Shown: piece by piece, positions 42,706 to 47,173 of the stretch | Numbering within the stretch: the stretch's first letter is position 1 | Layout of the letters: the number at the start of each line of letters is the position of its first letter | Program-made: the position numbers and the translations under genes | Notes under the pieces: generated by a model | Database searches by the model: none | What the model was told of the DNA's origin: nothing | What the model saw: the letters and a program-made list of their open reading frames with translations, nothing else | Source of the DNA: Chitinophagaceae bacterium | GTDB lineage: Bacteria > Bacteroidota > Bacteroidia > Chitinophagales > REEL01 | Length of the DNA: 47,173 nucleotides | Reading direction: 5' to 3' | NCBI GenBank assembly: GCA_007695095.1 | Contig: REEL01000132.1 | Span: 1 to 47,173 of the forward strand

Positions 42706-42778
42706 CTTGGGACTTGGGCTTCTTGAAATTTGGGCTCTTGGGCCTTGCGCAAGCACTTCCCACCCGGCCTACTCCTTA
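42706..42778. repeat. 73-bp direct repeat, copy 2
   Basis: Second copy of the 41029-41101 repeat, same orientation, four mismatches. It lies about 110 bp upstream of the T9SS gene start. It contains the 10-bp palindrome CTTGCGCAAG. Confidence 0.9.
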
Positions 42779-43199
42779 TTTTATCCGGTTAAATAAGATA
42801 AAGTTTGCTAATTGATATAAGGAAGCTTGCGGGTTTCTTATATGTATATAAATCAAAAGTAATAAAATTTGGCCATATTTTCATATCCAACTTTTGTGTC
42901 GCACAAGTAAAGTTGTTGAGCAGTCATCTGATGAATAATTTATTTAACGGTAATATAATACTGTATCAACAGAAGAAGCAGAAAGCTGAAATATCAACTA
43001 TTTTTATGCAGAGAAAAACTTTTTACATACAAGTTAAAATTTAATTTGTATATTTATTCAATTAATTATAGGGATTATAGCTTGCCAAAATAGACCATTT
43101 ATCCCGGATTTAAGGCCAGTTGCCTGATAGATAAGGTTAAAAAATATAAGAAGTTTCTATAAGGCTTGTTCGCTTTTATTAAAGGAAAAATTTTCAGTA

Positions 43200-46082
43200 A
43201 TGAGAAAGGGATTATTTTATACTAAGCTTTTTACCAAATTTTTAATGGTATTTGTACTGATACTACTATCAAATACCTCTTTATGTTCTCAAAACTGTTG
43301 GCAGAATTTCTACCCAATAATCTCCGGATTTACTAATTCATTTAAATATAGTAAGATTTTCCCGCATTCAAACGGGTTTTATGTTTATGAATTGGGCTCC
43401 GCATTTTCGAATGGTTATCAAAACAGGTATTTGTACAGTTTTGACGAATATGGGAATCTGGTTTTTAAAAAATATATATCTAACAACACAACAAATGTAA
43501 CAGGAAATAACATATCTGTTGCTGAAGATGGTGCATTTTTCTCAGCAACCACAAAATTAAATGGGATAGATTTTGTTGCACAGAACGGCGATACCGTTGA
43601 ATATAAAAATCTTATTCTCCGGAAATATAATCAACAGGGAATTTCTACCTCTAATGAATGGGAGTTTATTTATTTTGATAACCAAAACTATATAGGGGGA
43701 GAGCTTTTTGTAAAAGAGTTGGACAATGGAGATATTTTAGGGGCATTTTCTATTTGTGACATCACTTTACTTCCGGACTCTTGTTTTGCTACTCATACCC
43801 GTCTGATTCGCTTAACAAGCGATGGGAATCTTGTCTTTATAAATGATTATGAAGATTTTGTCTTTACTGGAATTGTTGGACTGGATGATGGAAGCTATCT
43901 AGTGTCTGCTTATGATCGCCAATCCACATTAAGCGGTAGTTTGCATTTATTAAAATTAAATAATAACGGAGATACACTGTGGTCAGTTGATTATAATGAA
44001 AATGCTAATTTTCTTAGCTCTATTCATAAAACAAGCGATAATCATATTTTACTGCAAAGTTTAGGCAGATTATTGAAAATTGATTTAGACGGAGATACTG
44101 TCTTCACAATAGGACCGGGTGCATCCTATCAAAATGTACAGGCTATTGAAAATGGTCAATTTGTCGGACTAACCTCAACAGGTCATGGTAATCAATTTAG
44201 ATTAGGACTACAGAAATTTGATGCAAATGGACAGTTGATTGATGAGCTTACATTACCAAATGATTCACTTTCCGGTCCTTTAGGTGATGCTCAAAGTAGA
44301 TTTTTTAGACACGATTTAAAGATTACCGATGATGGCAGGTATTATATTTCTGCTTTTCGTCAAAACAACTCTAGTGGCCCTCAGGGACTTTTTGTAATGT
44401 CTATGGATGGGATGCAAACTTGTCCGGAACCAATAAGCGAAGAAGAGAATATCGGAAAACCGAATTGTATGTTTTTAGATGCCGGAAATGTAAAAGCAAG
44501 CTTATGTACCGATGGTTTGCTTTTTTCTCCGATTTATGATGGTGGTTATTTTACACCCTCTGATAGCATAACATCAACAATTTTTACTTCTAATTTTTGG
44601 ATGGGCGGTGTAGATGCCAATACAGACAGTCTGCATGTTTCGCAAAAAGTATACAATATTAACGGACAATACTGGCCCGGACAAAGAAGCGAAAATAATA
44701 TATTAAGTCCCGCTGAATCTAATCTATGGGATAAAGTTTGGCAGGTTCGCCATACAGATGTAGTCAATCACATCAATGATTTTCTTCAAAATGGCCAAAT
44801 TGACAATCCGAATCCATTCATTTTTGAATGGCCGGGTAAGGGAAATATACACGCAATTGGAAATAATGGAAACCCTTTATTGGTAGATAATGAAGCGGCT
44901 CCTTTTGTAGATTTAAATGGCAATGGAATTTATGAGCCTCACTTAGGCGAATATCCGGCAATTAAAGGTTGTCAAATGCATTGGTTTGTAGTGAATGATT
45001 ATTTGCATGACGAGTACCTATATTACAATAATTGGTCAGCGGGAGATAAAGTTGGAGCAGACATACAGGTTTCAGCTTATGCTTTTTCCGATGCAGATGA
45101 CCCGGAATTATACAATTCAATTATTACAGAGTTTAAAGTTATCAACCGCTCAGGTCGGGATTATGAAGACTTTTATTTTGGCAATTTTATTGACTTTGAA
45201 ATAGGGTGTTTTAATACGGATTATATGGGTTCAAATATTCCAACACATACCTTTTATGGTTACTCCGCAACAGAAACAGATCCGGATTGTTCAACACCGG
45301 GCTATGGTCAGCACCCTCCCGTACAAACAGCCACTTTTTTAAATCACTCAATGTCAAGTTTTAGGTTATATACTTCATCTTTTAGCCCACCACATGCCCA
45401 ACCATCAACAAAAGAACATTTTTATAATTTTCTATTAGGCCTATGGACTGATGGTTCCCCTATTACTGAAGGTGCACCCGGGATAGGCGGCACCGTACCC
45501 ACAAAATATATGTTTTCAGGTAATCCGGCAAACCCGCAAGAATGGAGTGAGTGCTCTGAGAATATTACTCCGGGCGATCGTAAAGGCTTTGCCAGTACCG
45601 GACCATTTTCATTACCTCAAAATGCCTCACTGGAGATTAAGATGTTATATACCACTCACTATCAGGAAGACTTAGGGGGTTGTTTTGATTTTGATGCAAA
45701 AGTAAAGCCGGTGGTTGAGGATTTAAGAAACAGCTTTCCAAATTATGTAGAATGCATAAATGAAGGTGCAATTCCTGAAATACCTGATTCAATGATAATT
45801 TATGATATAGAAGAAGTGCTGCACGACTCTTTGTTTATAAATCTGTATCCTAATCCCTCAACAGGTCAATTTATACTTGAGCTTCATTTTGAAGAAAATA
45901 CAGATTTTCAAATAAAGGTTTACAATGCTTTAGGCCAGAAAGTCTATCGTTCCGAAAACCTATTCACTTTTGCAAATCAAGTCGTTAAAGAGGAAATTGA
46001 CATTGGGTACACCAAAGGGGTTTATTTTTTACAACTGATTATGGGCGGTGAAAAGCTACATAAAAGATTAGTTGTTCAGTAA
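43200..46082 (+). CDS. Large T9SS cargo protein
   Basis: 960 aa. Export signal near the N-terminus (FLMVFVLILLSNTSLCSQ, about residues 15-32). Residues 40-400 have propeller-like repeats (YSFDEYGNLVFKKY, LIRLTSDGNLVFIND, LLKLNNNGDTLWSVDY). A second, beta-rich region (about 430-870) contains DLNGNGIYEPHLGEYPAIKG, resembling a Ca-binding-like DxNxNG loop, and VINRSGRDYEDFYFGNFIDFEIG. This two-part layout recurs in large Bacteroidota T9SS proteins. The end is a T9SS type A domain (NLYPNPSTGQFILEL through GVYFLQLIMGGEKLHKR). No catalytic motif is recognised. It converges on the next T9SS gene. Confidence 0.85.
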   Translation: MRKGLFYTKLFTKFLMVFVLILLSNTSLCSQNCWQNFYPIISGFTNSFKYSKIFPHSNGFYVYELGSAFSNGYQNRYLYSFDEYGNLVFKKYISNNTTNVTGNNISVAEDGAFFSATTKLNGIDFVAQNGDTVEYKNLILRKYNQQGISTSNEWEFIYFDNQNYIGGELFVKELDNGDILGAFSICDITLLPDSCFATHTRLIRLTSDGNLVFINDYEDFVFTGIVGLDDGSYLVSAYDRQSTLSGSLHLLKLNNNGDTLWSVDYNENANFLSSIHKTSDNHILLQSLGRLLKIDLDGDTVFTIGPGASYQNVQAIENGQFVGLTSTGHGNQFRLGLQKFDANGQLIDELTLPNDSLSGPLGDAQSRFFRHDLKITDDGRYYISAFRQNNSSGPQGLFVMSMDGMQTCPEPISEEENIGKPNCMFLDAGNVKASLCTDGLLFSPIYDGGYFTPSDSITSTIFTSNFWMGGVDANTDSLHVSQKVYNINGQYWPGQRSENNILSPAESNLWDKVWQVRHTDVVNHINDFLQNGQIDNPNPFIFEWPGKGNIHAIGNNGNPLLVDNEAAPFVDLNGNGIYEPHLGEYPAIKGCQMHWFVVNDYLHDEYLYYNNWSAGDKVGADIQVSAYAFSDADDPELYNSIITEFKVINRSGRDYEDFYFGNFIDFEIGCFNTDYMGSNIPTHTFYGYSATETDPDCSTPGYGQHPPVQTATFLNHSMSSFRLYTSSFSPPHAQPSTKEHFYNFLLGLWTDGSPITEGAPGIGGTVPTKYMFSGNPANPQEWSECSENITPGDRKGFASTGPFSLPQNASLEIKMLYTTHYQEDLGGCFDFDAKVKPVVEDLRNSFPNYVECINEGAIPEIPDSMIIYDIEEVLHDSLFINLYPNPSTGQFILELHFEENTDFQIKVYNALGQKVYRSENLFTFANQVVKEEIDIGYTKGVYFLQLIMGGEKLHKRLVVQ

Positions 46083-46121
46083 TGAAAGCTGAACTGGTTT
46101 TTCTTTCACTTCCCCATAGCG

Positions 46122-46136
46122 CCTTTTAAAAAAAGG
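46122..46136. terminator. Weak bidirectional hairpin between convergent T9SS genes
   Basis: CCTTTT (46122-46127) and AAAAGG (46131-46136) form a 6-bp stem in the 56-bp gap between two convergent genes. The stem is AT-rich with no strong GC core, so its function as a terminator is only possible. Confidence 0.28.
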
Positions 46137-46138
46137 TA

Positions 46139-47173
46139 TTAAAATATTTTTATCCTATGATGACTAATAATCCCATCGGCCAATTCAATTTGAATAAAAA
46201 ACACCCCTGATTTTCCACTGAAATCAACTTCCATCTGAGCTTGTTCGGTAATATTTTTACGGTAAACTACTTGCCCGACACTATTATATATTTTAATTTT
46301 TCCGGAAGATTGAATCTCCTTTAAATCAATAAAAAACTTAGCCGTTGCCGGATTTGGGTAAATAAGAATGCGGTTTTCACTTATATCAAAATCCTTAGTG
46401 CTGATTAGCATATATGGAATACATTCTGATACTTCTGTACAACCATCTTTGGTAATTTCAACCGCATAATTTCCATTATCCATTGGTAAGAATGATTGCT
46501 GAGTTTCCCCACTTACCGGAGCAAAGTTATCATCACAGTTCAGCCACTGATAGGTTGCCTCAGATTGGTTACTAATGAGTGTTAACCAAGTGAGGGTTAT
46601 AGACGTATCTATTTCCACTATAGTTAAATCCAAAAAGGTAATATCACAATTCATTGTGTCGGTATACAATCCGGATTCTGTATATGTTTGCTGGTTAACT
46701 TCCCACATAAAACTTCCACAATTAGATACAGTTACTGTATCAAAAGTTGACTCTGAAATACTAAGTTGCAAAACATGGGTTACGCAATTTATTTCTTCTG
46801 TAAATTCACCGGATTCTGTATAAGTTTCTCCGTTAATACTCCATACATAGCTGTCACAGGCAGTAACTACAGTGGTATCTGCAGAGGATTCTATGATAGT
46901 CAGTTCTAAAACTTCGGTTACACAGCCCACAACTTCCGTAAAAGTGCCTGATTGGGAGTAGGTTTCTCCGTTAACTGTCCAAACATAGCTATCACAAGCC
47001 GAAACAGTATCTATATTTGTTGAAAAATCGCAAACGGTTAAGAGCGCTGAATCGCTGTTTATTGCACATTCTCCATCATTCATAACAACCGCTCTGTAAA
47101 GATAACCGTCCTCGCTTAAAGTCGCATTGCTCACTATCAAACTTGAATCTGTTTCATTGGCAATATCTGTAAA
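46139..47173 (-). CDS. T9SS cargo protein with tandem 46-aa repeats, truncated by window edge
   Basis: Only the C-terminal 344 codons are visible; the frame is open to base 47173, so the start lies outside and the in-frame TTG at 47140 is not the start. The visible part begins in an Ig-like domain (FTDIANETDSSLIVS, then EDGYLYRAVV). Three tandem repeats of period 46 aa follow (SACDSYVW, TACDSYVW, SNCGSFMW at 46-aa steps, each with NGETY-like and SGxFT-like words). Then come another Ig-like segment (ATYQWLNCDDNFAPVSGE) and a T9SS type A domain (ILIYPNPATAKFFIDL to GVFFIQIELADGI). Cysteines recur at fixed repeat positions, suggesting a disulfide within each repeat. It is probably a surface adhesin or structural protein. 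Confidence 0.85.
   Translation of the reverse strand, partial: FTDIANETDSSLIVSNATLSEDGYLYRAVVMNDGECAINSDSALLTVCDFSTNIDTVSACDSYVWTVNGETYSQSGTFTEVVGCVTEVLELTIIESSADTTVVTACDSYVWSINGETYTESGEFTEEINCVTHVLQLSISESTFDTVTVSNCGSFMWEVNQQTYTESGLYTDTMNCDITFLDLTIVEIDTSITLTWLTLISNQSEATYQWLNCDDNFAPVSGETQQSFLPMDNGNYAVEITKDGCTEVSECIPYMLISTKDFDISENRILIYPNPATAKFFIDLKEIQSSGKIKIYNSVGQVVYRKNITEQAQMEVDFSGKSGVFFIQIELADGIISHHRIKIF
46601..47014 (-). repeat. Three in-frame 138-bp tandem repeats
   Basis: The coding repeats of the T9SS gene: period 138 bp, protein period 46 aa. The first two copies are close, sharing ACDSYVW, NGETY and CVT; the third has diverged (NCGSFMWEVNQQTY). Confidence 0.8.

Larger units (their letters stand above)
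42595..43199. other. 605-bp intergenic region
   Basis: The first part holds the promoter region of the minus-strand T9SS gene. At 42670-42700 there is CATTTTCCATTATCC-type low-complexity sequence like that in the other repeat patches, followed by the second 73-bp repeat (42706-42778). From 42785 to 43199 the sequence is AT-rich; a TTG-started open frame of 79 codons at 42805-43044 has no recognisable features and is not called. I see no clear promoter for the gene at 43200. Confidence 0.6.

Noticed and set aside
42805-43044. 79-codon open frame with a TTG start in the gap before 43200
   Set aside because: No family resemblance, no promoter at the expected place, and AT-rich composition in which such frames arise by chance.
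40597-43199. Insertion sequence or composite transposon around the T9SS gene
   Set aside because: The flanking repeats are direct and no transposase or terminal inverted repeats are present; described instead as a repeat-bracketed gene.

Overview
The window comes from the chromosome of a low-GC member of the Bacteroidota, probably an uncultured relative of Chitinophagales/Saprospirales. The evidence is seven predicted secreted proteins with type IX secretion (T9SS) C-terminal sorting domains (one gliding-associated CHU_C type, six of the short 'YPNP' type), several copies of the Bacteroidota promoter signature TAnnTTTG, near absence of Shine-Dalgarno sequences, and Bacteroidota-typical families (BatA-like double-TM protein, bacterial GH3, DUF2279, DUF4442). 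Assignment below phylum is inference. I see no rRNA, tRNA, CRISPR array, transposase, integrase or phage gene.

Layout. 1-1317: 3' part of an amidohydrolase with a His-rich tail, cut by the left edge. 1318-1759: intergenic repeat patch. 1760-5673 (minus): BatA-like membrane protein and long-chain acyl-CoA synthetase. 5914-7092 (plus): stand-alone ketoacyl synthase. 7105-9279 (minus): 2OG-Fe(II) oxygenase then ChrA-type transporter. 9514-21249 (plus): a long co-directional run, M16 peptidase pair, CHU_C secreted protein, HflX, secreted subtilase, RecJ, LptB and GH3, with many gaps of 2-22 bp or an overlap. 21352-24872 (plus): hotdog protein, secreted M48 metalloprotease and a small envelope protein. 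25406-28039 (minus) and 28235-29890 (plus): two T9SS cargo proteins, one a CotH-kinase/lamin-tail fusion. 29884-40596: dense housekeeping block (PP-loop ATPase, RsmI-like methylase, RluA-type pseudouridine synthase, AsnRS, RpoN, PAP2-like membrane protein, DUF2279, phosphohexomutase, Pcm, SmpB, hotdog thioesterase, CoA-binding protein). 40597-47173: repeat-rich region with three T9SS cargo genes, the last cut by the right edge.

How it fits together. Most genes are core metabolism, translation quality control (SmpB, HflX, Pcm, AsnRS) and envelope biogenesis (LptB, T9SS cargo). The less ordinary features are (a) the same short repeat modules in intergenic patches 39 kb apart, including a 73-bp direct repeat bracketing one T9SS gene; (b) four convergent gene pairs whose 3' ends overlap by 4 or 7 bp, three with both stop codons inside one TTAA; (c) secreted cargo genes embedded with housekeeping genes in apparent operons; (d) an AsnRS with a large predicted coiled-coil insertion. 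I do not see a convincing new multi-gene defence, biosynthetic or mobile system.
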